NCBI RefSeq assembly: GCF_900176115.1
Contig: NZ_FWWR01000009.1
Coordinates: 434,001 to 498,000 of the forward strand
Length of the DNA: 64,000 bases
Direction: 5' to 3'
DNA from: Peptoniphilus asaccharolyticus DSM 20463
Lineage (GTDB): Bacteria > Bacillota > Clostridia > Tissierellales > Peptoniphilaceae
Each line of letters begins with the position of its first letter. Position 1 is the first letter of the stretch. The position numbers and the translations under genes are program-made. Below the pieces are notes generated by a model. That model made no database searches. It was given only the letters and a program-made list of their open reading frames with translations, and was not told the DNA's origin. Of the stretch, positions 15,508 through 25,206 are shown one piece after another.

Positions 15508-18500
15508 ATGGCTAAACATTTTAAAACGATGGATGGTAACGAAGCAGCAGCGCATGTCGCATATGCGTTTTCAGAGGTGGCATGTATATTTCCGATTACA
15601 CCTTCTTCACCTATGGCAGAGCATGTAGATGCTTGGGCTGCACAAGGAAGAAAAAATATATTTGGTCAAGAAGTACTTGTAAAAGAACTTCAATCTGAAG
15701 CTGGAGCAGCTGGTGCAGTTCACGGAGCACTTCAAGCAGGATCTTTGACATCTACTTATACAGCATCTCAAGGTCTTTTACTTATGCTACCAAACATGTA
15801 TAAGATTGCAGGGGAATTACTTCCAGGAGTATTCCACGTAGCAGCACGTGCTTTGGCATCACATGCACTTTCAATATTTGGAGACCATCAAGACGTTATG
15901 GCATCTCGTGCAACAGGATTTGCTATGTTAGCTTCAGGTTCTGTTCAAGAAGCTATGGATATGGCAGCAGTAGCTCATTTATCAGCTATAAAGGGAAGAG
16001 TTCCTTTCACACACTTCTTTGATGGATTCAGAACATCTCATGAAGTTCAAAAAATAGAAGTTTTAGATTATGATGATTTAGCTAAATTAGTTGATAAAGA
16101 AGCTGTTAGAGAATTTAAGGCAAGAGCATTACACCCTGCATCACCAAAGGTAAGAGGTACAGCTCAAAACCCAGATATATATTTCCAAGAAGTTGAAGCT
16201 TCTAATAATTTCTATACTGACATAATTGGAATCACTGAAGATTATATTAATAAAATTTCTGATTTAACTGGAAGAAAATATGGTCTATTTAACTACTACG
16301 GCGATGAAAACGCTGAAAAAGTTATAGTTGCTATGGGTTCAGTTACAGAAACTATAGAAGAAGTAGTAGATTACTTAACTGCTAATGGAGAAAAAGTAGG
16401 TTTATTAAAAGTTCACCTATACAGACCTTTCTCTAAAGAACATTTCTTAGCAGCTATGCCAAAAACTGTTAAGAAGATTGCAGTTCTTGATAGAACAAAA
16501 GAAAAGGGAGCTACTGGAGAACCACTATTCTTAGACGTTAGAGATATTTACTATGGACAAGAAAATGCACCTAAGATTGTTGGCGGTAGATATGGTTTAG
16601 GTTCAAAAGATACTAACCCATCTCAAATGTTAGCAGTATATAGAAATCTTGATAATGAAGATCCAAGACACAACTTTACTGTAGGTATAGAAGATGACGT
16701 TACAAATCTTTCTCTACCAATAGAAGAAAAAATTACAACTGAACCTAAGGGAACAATCAGATGTAAATTCTGGGGATTTGGTTCTGATGGTACTGTAGGT
16801 GCTAATAAGAGTGCTATAAAGATAATCGGGGACAATACAGATATGTATGCTCAAGGTTACTTTGACTACGACTCTAAAAAATCAGGTGGGGTTACTATGT
16901 CTCACTTGAGATTTGGCAAAGAAAAAATCACATCAACTTATTTATTAGCTGAATCAGATTTCATTTCTTGCTCAAAACAATCATATGTACACCAATATGA
17001 TCTTTTAAGAGGACTTAGAAAAGGTGGAACATTCTTACTTAACACAGTATGGGATGAAGAAACTCTTGCTAACGAGCTTCCAGGAGCTATGAAGAAATAT
17101 ATAGCAGAAAATGAAATTAATTTCTATACAATAAACGCAACTAAGATAGCTGCAGAAATCGGACTTGGTGGAAGAACTAACATGGTAATGCAATCAGCAT
17201 TCTTTAAATTATCAGAAGTACTTCCAATTGAACAAGCTACAGAACTTCTTAAGAAAGCAATTGTAAAAGACTATGGTTCTAAGGGTGACGAAATAGTTGC
17301 TATGAACTATAAAGCAGTTGACCAAGGAATAGATGCACTTCAAAAAATATCAGTTCCAGAAGAATGGAAATCTGCTGTAGATACAGCTAACCATAGCATT
17401 GAGGGAGCTTCAGAATTTGTAAACAATATTCTAATCCCTGTAAACCGTCAAGAAGGTAATGACCTACCTGTTTCTACATTTGTAGGAATGGAAGATGGTT
17501 CTTTCCCTAACGGAACATCTAAATACGAAAAGAGAGGTATAGCTGTTAATATTCCTGATTGGAAGATTGAAAACTGTATCCAATGTAACCAATGTTCTTT
17601 AGTATGTCCTCACGCTGCTATCAGACCATTCTTATTGAATGAAACTGAAAAAGAAGGAGCTCCAAGCACTTTCGAAACAGTAAAAGGAAAAGGAAAAGGC
17701 GCTGACCAATATGAATACAGAATCCAAGTATCATCTCTTGACTGTACAGGATGTGGAAACTGTGCTCAAGTTTGTCCAGCTCCAACAAAAGCTTTAGTTA
17801 TGACTCCATTTGAAGATGTATATGCTGACCAAGCAGTAAATTGGGAATATGCATCAACAACTGTAAAATCTAAACAAGCTGACTTTGAACCAAACAATGT
17901 TAAAAACTCACAATTCTTCCAACCACACCTTGAATTCTCAGGAGCATGCGCAGGTTGTGGAGAAACTCCATATATAAAATTAGTTACTCAATTATTTGGA
18001 GATAGAATGAGTATTGCCAATGCAACAGGTTGTACTTCAATCTGGGGTGGTTCAGCACCATCAATGCCATATTGCACAAATGACGAAGGACACGGTCCAT
18101 CTTGGGCAAATTCTCTATTTGAAGATAATGCTGAATTTGGATACGGTATGGCAATCAGCCAAACAGTTACAAGAGACAGAATTAAGATTTTAATGGAAAA
18201 ATTTATTGAATTAAATGTTGATTCTGAAACAAATGCTATCTTCAACGAATGGATAACAAATATGGCTGATTACAAGACTTCAAAAGCAGCAGCAGCTAAT
18301 GTTCTTGTAGCTTTAGAAAAGAAATATGACAATGAAGAAGCTAATGAATTATTATTTGAATTGAAGAGCCTTGAAAACTTCTTAATAAAGAAATCTCAAT
18401 GGATAATAGGTGGAGACGGATGGGCTTATGACATCGGATACGGTGGACTTGACCACGTTCTTGCATCAGGCGAAAATATAAATGTAATTGTAGTAGATAC

Positions 18501-19074
18501 TGAAATCTATTCTAACACTGGTGGACAAGCTTCTAAGGCAACTCCAACAGGTGCTACTGCTCAATTCGCAGCAGCAGGTAAAGTTACTAGAAAGAAAGAT
18601 TTAGGTCTAATGGCAGCTACTTATGGTTATGTATATGTAACTCAAATAGCTCTAGGCGCAGATAAGAACCACGCATTAAAAGCTATTAAAGAAGCTGAAG
18701 CTTATGATGGACCATCACTAATCATCTGTTACGCACCATGTATTTCTCACGGAATCAAGAAGGGTATGGGATGCTCTATAGAAGAAGAAAAACTTGCAGT
18801 TGAAGCAGGTTACTGGCACTTATATAGATACAACCCAGATCTAAAGAAAGAAGGAAAGAATCCATTCACTTTAGACTCTAAAGAACCTAAGGGATCATAC
18901 AGAGAATTCCTTCAAGGAGAAGTTAGATACACTTCATTAGCTCGTCAATTCCCTGAAAGAGCAGAACAATTATTTGAAATCGCAGAAGAAAACGCAAAAG
19001 AAAGATATAACAACTATCTAAATATGCAAAGATCAGAAACTATTCTTGAAAAATCTTCTGAAGAAAATAAATAA
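15508..19074 (+). CDS. nifJ: Pyruvate:ferredoxin (flavodoxin) oxidoreductase, single chain
   Basis: Oxidises pyruvate and CoA to acetyl-CoA and CO2, reducing ferredoxin; central to anaerobic fermentation. 1188 residues, the normal homodimeric length. N-terminal pyrimidine-binding domain (NEAAAHVAYAFSEV, ITPSSPMAEH), the CoA/TK C-like domain about 260-380, EKR domain about 425-480, two 4Fe-4S motifs (CIQCNQCSLVCPH about 690 and CTGCGNCAQVCPAP about 744), then the thiamine diphosphate domain with the proximal-cluster CAGCGETP (about 813) and GDGWAYDIGYGG...VDTEIYSNTGGQ (about 969-1008). It has its own promoter and terminator. Its codons favour C- and A-ending forms, suggesting high expression. 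Confidence 0.97.
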   Translation: MAKHFKTMDGNEAAAHVAYAFSEVACIFPITPSSPMAEHVDAWAAQGRKNIFGQEVLVKELQSEAGAAGAVHGALQAGSLTSTYTASQGLLLMLPNMYKIAGELLPGVFHVAARALASHALSIFGDHQDVMASRATGFAMLASGSVQEAMDMAAVAHLSAIKGRVPFTHFFDGFRTSHEVQKIEVLDYDDLAKLVDKEAVREFKARALHPASPKVRGTAQNPDIYFQEVEASNNFYTDIIGITEDYINKISDLTGRKYGLFNYYGDENAEKVIVAMGSVTETIEEVVDYLTANGEKVGLLKVHLYRPFSKEHFLAAMPKTVKKIAVLDRTKEKGATGEPLFLDVRDIYYGQENAPKIVGGRYGLGSKDTNPSQMLAVYRNLDNEDPRHNFTVGIEDDVTNLSLPIEEKITTEPKGTIRCKFWGFGSDGTVGANKSAIKIIGDNTDMYAQGYFDYDSKKSGGVTMSHLRFGKEKITSTYLLAESDFISCSKQSYVHQYDLLRGLRKGGTFLLNTVWDEETLANELPGAMKKYIAENEINFYTINATKIAAEIGLGGRTNMVMQSAFFKLSEVLPIEQATELLKKAIVKDYGSKGDEIVAMNYKAVDQGIDALQKISVPEEWKSAVDTANHSIEGASEFVNNILIPVNRQEGNDLPVSTFVGMEDGSFPNGTSKYEKRGIAVNIPDWKIENCIQCNQCSLVCPHAAIRPFLLNETEKEGAPSTFETVKGKGKGADQYEYRIQVSSLDCTGCGNCAQVCPAPTKALVMTPFEDVYADQAVNWEYASTTVKSKQADFEPNNVKNSQFFQPHLEFSGACAGCGETPYIKLVTQLFGDRMSIANATGCTSIWGGSAPSMPYCTNDEGHGPSWANSLFEDNAEFGYGMAISQTVTRDRIKILMEKFIELNVDSETNAIFNEWITNMADYKTSKAAAANVLVALEKKYDNEEANELLFELKSLENFLIKKSQWIIGGDGWAYDIGYGGLDHVLASGENINVIVVDTEIYSNTGGQASKATPTGATAQFAAAGKVTRKKDLGLMAATYGYVYVTQIALGADKNHALKAIKEAEAYDGPSLIICYAPCISHGIKKGMGCSIEEEKLAVEAGYWHLYRYNPDLKKEGKNPFTLDSKEPKGSYREFLQGEVRYTSLARQFPERAEQLFEIAEENAKERYNNYLNMQRSETILEKSSEENK

Positions 19075-19088
19075 ATAATATAACAAAA

Positions 19089-19122
19089 ATATCTATCAGA
19101 TTTAATCTGATAGATATTTTTT
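19089..19122 (+). terminator. nifJ terminator
   Basis: 12-bp perfect stem ATATCTATCAGA/TCTGATAGATAT around TTTAA, followed by a T-run at 19117-19122. Confidence 0.92.
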
Positions 19123-19640
19123 ATTGGTGCTTTAGCGGCAAATAAACCCCTGGTAGAACCAGGGGTAAATAAAAAACTTTAGTATATGAAATAAAACCTC
19201 CGTGTTACAATGGTGTTGGTTTGGCGACCGCATCACTAAAGTAACAGGAGGTTTTTGATAATGAAAAATGAAATTAAGCATACCGCCTTTATAAAATAGA
19301 AAATGTACTCATCAAGTCGCCAATCTTGACAGCACTTCGAAAATCGCTAGAATAAGGTTAATTCGTAGTAGATTCCTTTTACACGGAAAGCTGTCATATC
19401 GCTTACAACACATCTGGTCAATTCATTATCGTAGACCTGACGACCTATTTCAAGACGTTGTTCTTTGGTATATTCAATGGTAAATCTCCTGTTCTTGTTT
19501 AGTAAGAGTCTCTAGTATTTTTTACTTGAATTATATGTGAGTCTAATTAAAAAGACACCCCACTATGTCCAGTTTTAGTTTACCACTACAAGTTTAAATT
19601 TTTACAAAATATGAAAGTATGCTGTATTTAAAAAATAAAA
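19123..19640. other. Gene-free stretch holding insertion-sequence debris and hairpins
   Basis: About 520 bp without an intact gene. It holds a 9-bp perfect hairpin (ACCCCTGGT/ACCAGGGGT, 19146-19166), a 15-bp stem with one bulge (19193-19208 with 19241-19255) whose right arm contains AGGAGG, and directly after it an ATG (19261) opening a 12-codon frame, MKNEIKHTAFIK, then stop. This looks like the regulated start of a lost transposase. The right part is an IS3-family end, listed separately. Nothing else is recognised. Confidence 0.5.
19340..19590 (-). pseudogene. IS3-family remnant: left end plus start of orfA
   Basis: On the minus strand the sequence from 19590 begins TGTAGTGGTAAACTAAAACT and continues GGACA, resembling IS150-group ends. 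About 110 bp further the frame reads EYTKEQRLEIGRQVYDNELTR, which matches the N terminus of IS3-family OrfA proteins. Similarity is lost after some 25 residues and a stop follows near 19348. Only the first fifth of the element survives. The subgroup assignment is from memory of family features. Confidence 0.5.
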
Positions 19641-19660
19641 AAAAGAGGTTAACCTCTTTT
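19641..19660 (-). terminator. Terminator of the ThrE operon
   Basis: Perfect palindrome AAAAGAGGTT/AACCTCTTTT overlapping the last codons and stop; on the minus strand it runs into a long T-rich tract. Confidence 0.85.
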
Positions 19661-20095
19661 TCGTTTATTTTGATAAAATGAAATTATTTTAATTATTGAA
19701 GAAGAAACTACAACTCCAGCTGCAAGAGAACCGGCAAGGAATATTGTTTCAATGGCTTTGTCTTGAAAAGCAACATAGTTTTGTTCTATTAAATAGTACA
19801 TGGTATAGTACATACCAGCTCCCGGCACAAGTGGAACTAAACCGGGGATTAAGAATATAGTAGCAGGCATCTTTAGTTTTCTAGCTAAAAATTCACTGCT
19901 TATACCAATTACAAATGCTGAACTGAATCCAGAAAGAATATATGATAGTTCAAAATCACGCATTATAGCGTATATAATCCAAGAAAATCCGCCAAGTATG
20001 GCAATATATATTAATGATTTTTTAGGACAATTAAAGTAGTATGAAAATGCCAAAGTGGCAAATGAAGACATAACAAATTGAAAAATATAGTTCAT
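19649..20095 (-). CDS. Threonine/serine exporter, small subunit (ThrE C-terminal half, DUF3815)
   Basis: 148-residue integral membrane protein with about four or five hydrophobic segments; the GLVPLVPGAGMYYTMYYLI stretch (about residues 83-101) is the family hallmark. In Firmicutes the single-chain ThrE exporter of actinobacteria is often split into a DUF1212-type and a DUF3815-type protein. Its ATG shares one base with the stop of the upstream large subunit (TAATG), so the two are translationally coupled. Likely role: export of threonine, serine or other small amino acids. Substrate is inferred. Confidence 0.85.
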   Translation of the reverse strand: MNYIFQFVMSSFATLAFSYYFNCPKKSLIYIAILGGFSWIIYAIMRDFELSYILSGFSSAFVIGISSEFLARKLKMPATIFLIPGLVPLVPGAGMYYTMYYLIEQNYVAFQDKAIETIFLAGSLAAGVVVSSSIIKIISFYQNKRKRG

Positions 20096-20868
20096 TATAA
20101 CCTCAACAATCTAAGTGTTAATCCGACACCAATCGCAATACCAAGAGCAATAAATATAGCTTTGGTAAGACCTATAAGCCCGCTTAAAAAATCACTGTTC
20201 ATTATATCTCTAACTGCATTAGTAGCTGCTAAACCAGGGACTAAAATCATAATAGAGCCTATAATTACCTCATCAATTGATTTAGGCAATCTTAACATAT
20301 ACAGCAAAGCTGTAAGCATTGAAATTGAAAAAGCACCTATAAAATTTGTAACCACAAAATTCAACTTAAATGGTTCTATTTTTCTTAAAAGCATAGAGGT
20401 AGCAAAAGTGACTATATATGCACATATAAACTCTCTAAACCCTCCACCAAATAGCACAGAGAAAAAAGCTCCGCAAAATCCAGCATAGATATCAAATTTA
20501 AAAGCCTCTACGTCATTTTCATTTTCAATTGCGTTTAAAGTATTAAAAGCAGCGTCTAGCGACATTTCACTTATTACAAAATTTCTGGAGAAAGTATTTA
20601 TTTTGTCTATCTTTGACATATTGGTAGTAGAGGACCCCACGCTCTTATAAACCGTTATTATATCTTCATCAAATTCTAAAGATACAAATATACCAGAAGG
20701 TAGCACATGTGCATCAACTTTACTTACGTTTTGGGATGACTTACATATTCTAAGAACAGTATCTTCTGCTCTATATATTTCCGCACCATTTTTAATTTGT
20801 AATCTACCTGCGTGTATTGCAAGCTTTATAAGCCTTTTTGCATCGGCTAAATCGTTTAAGTTTCTCAT
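20095..20868 (-). CDS. Threonine/serine exporter, large subunit (ThrE N-terminal half, DUF1212)
   Basis: 257 residues. The soluble N-terminal part contains the family motif GAEIYRAEDTVLRIC (about residues 28-42) and HVLPSGIFVSLEF; the C-terminal half has about five membrane segments (for example GFCGAFFSVLFGGG, IMILVPGLAATNAVRDIMN). The PGLAATNAVRD sequence is typical. It is the first gene of a two-gene operon with a good promoter, read away from der. Confidence 0.87.
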   Translation of the reverse strand: MRNLNDLADAKRLIKLAIHAGRLQIKNGAEIYRAEDTVLRICKSSQNVSKVDAHVLPSGIFVSLEFDEDIITVYKSVGSSTTNMSKIDKINTFSRNFVISEMSLDAAFNTLNAIENENDVEAFKFDIYAGFCGAFFSVLFGGGFREFICAYIVTFATSMLLRKIEPFKLNFVVTNFIGAFSISMLTALLYMLRLPKSIDEVIIGSIMILVPGLAATNAVRDIMNSDFLSGLIGLTKAIFIALGIAIGVGLTLRLLRL

Positions 20869-20903
20869 TTCAACTCCAGAAAATATAAATTAATATCAAC
20901 TAA

Positions 20904-20932
20904 ATTATACACTTTTAAGTGGTTATCATCAA
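20904..20932 (-). promoter_or_regulatory. Promoter of the ThrE operon
   Basis: Minus strand: TTGATG (20927-20932), 17 bp, TATAAT (20904-20909). Confidence 0.65.
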
Positions 20933-20951
20933 TTACTTAAAAACACTATAA

Positions 20952-20980
20952 TTGAAACAAATACGGCACAATGGTATAAT
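20952..20980 (+). promoter_or_regulatory. Promoter of the der operon
   Basis: TTGAAA (20952-20957), 17 bp, TATAAT (20975-20980). It is back to back with the ThrE promoter; start expected near 20987. Confidence 0.75.
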
Positions 20981-21009
20981 ATTATGCATACTAAAGAAGA
21001 GGTGAGAGT

Positions 21010-22326
21010 ATGGAAAAGCCGATTGTTTCCATCATTGGAACTCCCAATGTTGGCAAGTCCACACTTTTTAATAAAATAGTAGGTCGTAAAATTTCAATTA
21101 CTGAAGATACGCCTGGTGTTACTAGAGACAGAATATATTCAGATGCTGAATGGCTAGGAGCAAAATTTTTATTAGTAGACACAGGTGGTCTTGATTTAAA
21201 AGATGAAGATATTTTTATGTCTAGTATAAAAGCTCAAGTAGATTTAGCATTAGATATGAGTGAAGTAATTATTTTATTAACAGATGGCGTAAGAGGAGTT
21301 ACTGCAAGTGATAGAGAGATTTCTAATTATTTGAGAAAATCAAATAAAAAGGTTCTATTAGCGGTAAATAAGTTTGATTCAAAAGTAGCTAAAAATAATT
21401 TATATGATTTTTATGAACTTGGTCTAGGAGAGCCTATAAGCATAAGTTCCGAACAAGGAATGGGCGTTGGAGATTTACTTGACCAAGTAATAGAAGGATT
21501 TGAAAGAACTACAGAGGAAAGTTTTGATGATGAAATTCGTGTAACATTTATCGGAAAACCAAATGTAGGGAAATCATCTCTATTAAATCACATAACTGGA
21601 GAAGAACGTTCTATTGTAACTAATATTCCAGGAACAACTAGAGATTCTATAGACTCTAAGTTTAGATATAATGATGAAGACTTTATATTAGTAGATACAG
21701 CAGGTCTACGTAAAAAGAAAAAAATATACGAAAATATTGAAAGATATTCAGTTATAAGAACATTAACAGCTATTGAAAGATCTTCAGTTTGCGTTCTTTT
21801 AATTGATGCTGTAGAAGGTGTAAGTGAGCAAGATGCTAAGATAGTTGGATATGCTCATGATAATAACAAAGCTATAATAGTGGCGGTAAATAAGTGGGAT
21901 GCTATTAAGAAAGATAATAGTTCTGTAAAAGAGTATGAAGCTAATATAAGAAAGAGATTGCCTTTTATAAATTATGCTCCTATAGTATTTATTTCTGCTA
22001 TGACAGGACAAAGAGTTGATAAGCTATTAGATTTAATCTCAATAGTAAACAACAACTATAACCATAGAATAAAAACTGGTGTGTTAAATGATATATTGAA
22101 CAGAGCAGTTTTAATCAACCAACCTCCTTCTGACAAAGGTAAGAGAGGTAAATTATATTACGGTTCTCAAGTTGCTGTAAGACCTCCAAAATTCCAATTA
22201 TCTGTAAATGATAAAGAACTATTCCATTTTTCTTATGTAAGATATATAGAAAATCAAATAAGAGAAGCATATTCTTTTGATGGGGTTCCTATAATTATAA
22301 GTTTGAAAAATAGGGGAGAGAAATAA
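21010..22326 (+). CDS. der: Ribosome biogenesis GTPase Der (EngA)
   Basis: Essential GTPase with two tandem G domains, needed for 50S subunit maturation. 438 residues. First G domain: GTPNVGKST (residue 10), DTPGVTRD, DTGG, NKFD; second: GKPNVGKSS (about 183), NIPGTTRDS, DTAG, NKWD; then the KH-like C-terminal domain (about 355-438) with KGKRGKLYYGSQV. GAGGTGAG precedes the ATG. It opens a long operon that continues with plsY 1 bp after its stop. Confidence 0.96.
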   Translation: MEKPIVSIIGTPNVGKSTLFNKIVGRKISITEDTPGVTRDRIYSDAEWLGAKFLLVDTGGLDLKDEDIFMSSIKAQVDLALDMSEVIILLTDGVRGVTASDREISNYLRKSNKKVLLAVNKFDSKVAKNNLYDFYELGLGEPISISSEQGMGVGDLLDQVIEGFERTTEESFDDEIRVTFIGKPNVGKSSLLNHITGEERSIVTNIPGTTRDSIDSKFRYNDEDFILVDTAGLRKKKKIYENIERYSVIRTLTAIERSSVCVLLIDAVEGVSEQDAKIVGYAHDNNKAIIVAVNKWDAIKKDNSSVKEYEANIRKRLPFINYAPIVFISAMTGQRVDKLLDLISIVNNNYNHRIKTGVLNDILNRAVLINQPPSDKGKRGKLYYGSQVAVRPPKFQLSVNDKELFHFSYVRYIENQIREAYSFDGVPIIISLKNRGEK

Positions 22327-22327
22327 A

Positions 22328-22924
22328 ATGACATGGGTGCTGCTATCCTATTTAGTGGGCTCTATATCAGGTTCATATATTTTGGGTAATCTTTTATTAA
22401 ATAAGGATGTCCGAAAATATGGGTCAGGTAATGCAGGCACAACCAATGCAATAAGAGCTTTTGGCAAAAAAATAGGAGTTTTAACTTTTCTAATTGACTT
22501 TTTAAAGGGATTATTGATGGTGCATTTATTGAAGAATACATTTAATGTAAATCAAAATATGCTTTATATATGCGCTTTTGCACTGATAATAGGGCATGAT
22601 TATCCTTTTTATATGAATTTTAAAGGTGGAAAAGGTGTAGCCACTACAATAGGATGTTATGCAATTTTAGGATTTAATTTAGATTTGATTTCTGTAATTG
22701 CATGGATACTATTTGCTATAGTGACTAAGATGGTATCTTTGGCATCTATATTATATTTTTGTTTAATTTCTATTTTATTTATAATTTTTGAAGATTTAAC
22801 TAGTATTCAAATTTTGATGGTACTATCAATTGGAATATTGGGAGTATACAGACACAAAGACAATATAAAAAGAATTATGAATGGTTCGGAAAATAAAATT
22901 GGCAAAAATAAAGTGAGAGGTTAA
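22328..22924 (+). CDS. plsY: Acyl-phosphate:glycerol-3-phosphate acyltransferase PlsY
   Basis: Membrane enzyme making lysophosphatidic acid from acyl-phosphate and glycerol-3-phosphate. 198 residues with about five transmembrane helices. Conserved motifs: GSISGSYILGN (1), GSGNAGTTNAIRAFGKK (about residues 34-50) and NFKGGKGVATTIG (about 98-110). Placed between der and gpsA, whose product supplies its substrate, so the pair forms the entry to phospholipid synthesis. Confidence 0.94.
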   Translation: MTWVLLSYLVGSISGSYILGNLLLNKDVRKYGSGNAGTTNAIRAFGKKIGVLTFLIDFLKGLLMVHLLKNTFNVNQNMLYICAFALIIGHDYPFYMNFKGGKGVATTIGCYAILGFNLDLISVIAWILFAIVTKMVSLASILYFCLISILFIIFEDLTSIQILMVLSIGILGVYRHKDNIKRIMNGSENKIGKNKVRG

Positions 22925-22927
22925 TTT

Positions 22928-23929
22928 ATGAAAATAGCTGTAATTGGTGGCGGAAGCTGGGGAACTGCAATAGCTCGTCTGCTACACAAAAAAGGTCATG
23001 AAGTAAATTTCTTTGTTAGAAATGACGAAGATAGAAAATCTATAAATGAAAAAGGTATAAATGAAAAATATCTACCGGGGGTAGAGCTTGCAGGATTAAA
23101 GGCACAGTCTGATATTTTAAGTTGTGTGGATTCTTGCGAAATGATTGTGATGGCTGTGCCTACACAAAAATTTAGAGAAGTTGCACAGAGTATAAAAGAT
23201 AAAGCCGATGGCAAAGTTATAGTAAATCTATCAAAAGGTCTGGAACTTAAGACACTAGATAGAGTTAGTGAGATAAGTGCTGAAATAATGCCTAATTCTC
23301 AATTTGTTTCACTGTCTGGTCCATCTCATGCAGAAGAGGTTGGAAAAGAAATTCCTACAGCGATAGTTGCTGCCTCAACGAGTAATAATGCAAGCAAGTT
23401 GGTTCAAGAAACTTTTGCAACTGATACCTTTAGAGTTTATACAAATTCTGACTTAATAGGGGTTGAAATAGGCGGAGCGCTTAAAAATATAATTGCTTTG
23501 GCAGCTGGTATGAGTGATGGTCTAGGATATGGAGATAACACAACAGCCGCTTTAGCAACTAGAGGAATTTACGAAATGAGTAAATTGGGAATGAAATTAG
23601 GCGCTAATCCCCAAACATTTAATGGTCTTTCAGGGATAGGTGATTTGATTGTTACTTGCACATCAAAGCATTCACGTAATAGAAGAGCTGGGATTTTAAT
23701 AGGACAGGGGCTTTCTTCTGAAGAGGCTTCTGAAAAAGTTGGACAGGTTGTAGAGGGTATTAAAACAACTAAGTCAGCTCATGATCTAGCTTTGAAATAC
23801 GGTGTAAATATGCCTATTACAGAGAAACTTTATGAAGTTTTATATAACAATAAAGACCCTAGAGAAGCTGTAGTGGAACTAATGACTAGAGGCTATAAGC
23901 AAGAAATAGAAGAAATATTTTTTGAATAG
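22928..23929 (+). CDS. gpsA: Glycerol-3-phosphate dehydrogenase (NAD(P)+)
   Basis: Reduces dihydroxyacetone phosphate to sn-glycerol-3-phosphate for phospholipid synthesis. 333 residues. N-terminal Rossmann motif GGGSWGTAIA (residues 7-16), VNLSKGLE, SGPSHAEEV, the catalytic-Lys region EIGGALKNIIALAAGMSDGLGYGDNT (about 180-205) and GLSGIGDLIVTCTSKHSRNRR. Starts 3 bp after the plsY stop with AGAGG ahead. Normal length and intact. Confidence 0.96.
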   Translation: MKIAVIGGGSWGTAIARLLHKKGHEVNFFVRNDEDRKSINEKGINEKYLPGVELAGLKAQSDILSCVDSCEMIVMAVPTQKFREVAQSIKDKADGKVIVNLSKGLELKTLDRVSEISAEIMPNSQFVSLSGPSHAEEVGKEIPTAIVAASTSNNASKLVQETFATDTFRVYTNSDLIGVEIGGALKNIIALAAGMSDGLGYGDNTTAALATRGIYEMSKLGMKLGANPQTFNGLSGIGDLIVTCTSKHSRNRRAGILIGQGLSSEEASEKVGQVVEGIKTTKSAHDLALKYGVNMPITEKLYEVLYNNKDPREAVVELMTRGYKQEIEEIFFE

Positions 23930-23943
23930 CAAGAAGGGGTATT

Positions 23944-25194
23944 TTGAAAATTAAGGGTTTGAAAAAGAATAAATATTTTATTCGTAGATGGGTAATAGGT
24001 GTGCTTATATTAATTCTCTTTACAATAGGGTTTAGAGCAATTAATGGAAGAATGTACAAAGATTATAAAACTGAATTTGCCACATTAAAAACGTATGAAA
24101 AGAAAGTCCCTGCTATTGGATTTAATATTTTAGATGAAAAAGTATATATAGCTAATAACACTGGTATATGCGTATACAATACAAGCGAAGGCGAAAAAGT
24201 ACCAGTGGGTTATGAAATAGCTAGTTTAAATATGATGGACGACATTTCAGATTTGAATGATGAATTGATAAAAGTCAATTCTGCACTAAGTTATAAATCT
24301 AAAAACCATGTAGAATATAGCTCTGAAAAGTCTATTCCATCTATAGAAAAAATACAAAATTATCTTAGAGAAGGTAATTTCACTGAGGCTATACATTCGA
24401 TTGACGGATTGGATTTGTACTCAAATAACAATTTAAATATAAGTGAACTTTCAGAATTGATTAATTTACCTGTATATGTATTAAACAAGAAGAAAGAAGA
24501 ACTACAAAATAAAATTTCTAAGAGTAACTATACTTATTCTGCAGATTTTTCGTCAGTTGTGTCTTTTAAAATTGATGGACTTGAAAAATACTATACTATA
24601 GATGATTTAAGTGATTATACTTATGAGTATTTAAACTCACATAAAAACTTAGGAAAGTTTAAGACTAAAGTAGAAGTTAATAAAGGTGATAAGTTATACA
24701 AGTTGATAAATAATTTAAATTATAAGATTGCATTACAAATAGATAATCTAAAAGCTATCGAAGGTAAAGAAATCGGAGATAGTTTAAAATTTAGAAATGA
24801 GGATAATTTATTAATTGGTAAAATTTCTAAGATAAATAAATCTAAAGGTGGAGCTGTAGTTATAGTAGAGTTATCGCAGAACTTTTATAATGTCTACCAG
24901 GAAAGGATTAAAGACTATGATATAATTTTGCAGAACGAAGACTGTCTTGAAATACCAAAGTCATCAATAATTAAGAGAAATGGTAAATTTGGTGTGTTTG
25001 TGCAAGAAATTCACGGATTAGTTAAATTTGTTCCTATAAAAGTTGTAGTTCCATTTGAAGAATCTTCTTATATAGCTACAGGCGATAAGAATTCAATTAT
25101 AAAAATCAATGACAAGGAAGTTAAGACTGTAACTTTGAATGATAAAATCGTTATAAATCCAAAACAAGTTGAAGAATCTAAGATTTTAAACTAA
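23944..25194 (+). CDS. Membrane-anchored HlyD-like protein of the sepF cluster
   Basis: 416 residues from TTG 23944 (AAGGGG 6 bp upstream). A basic N terminus precedes one transmembrane helix (about residues 16-30, WVIGVLILILFTIGF); the rest is outside. Near residue 60-85 and 340-400 there are short beta segments (KVYIANNTGICVYN, IPKSSIIKRNGKFGVFVQEIHG) like those of HlyD/RND adaptor barrel domains, where IP.SAI...G...V is typical. No outer membrane exists here, so a pump adaptor role is unlikely. Its place between gpsA and yggS-sepF hints at cell envelope or division. Function unknown. Confidence 0.6.
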   Translation: MKIKGLKKNKYFIRRWVIGVLILILFTIGFRAINGRMYKDYKTEFATLKTYEKKVPAIGFNILDEKVYIANNTGICVYNTSEGEKVPVGYEIASLNMMDDISDLNDELIKVNSALSYKSKNHVEYSSEKSIPSIEKIQNYLREGNFTEAIHSIDGLDLYSNNNLNISELSELINLPVYVLNKKKEELQNKISKSNYTYSADFSSVVSFKIDGLEKYYTIDDLSDYTYEYLNSHKNLGKFKTKVEVNKGDKLYKLINNLNYKIALQIDNLKAIEGKEIGDSLKFRNEDNLLIGKISKINKSKGGAVVIVELSQNFYNVYQERIKDYDIILQNEDCLEIPKSSIIKRNGKFGVFVQEIHGLVKFVPIKVVVPFEESSYIATGDKNSIIKINDKEVKTVTLNDKIVINPKQVEESKILN

Positions 25195-25206
25195 GGAAGT
25201 GTTGAG

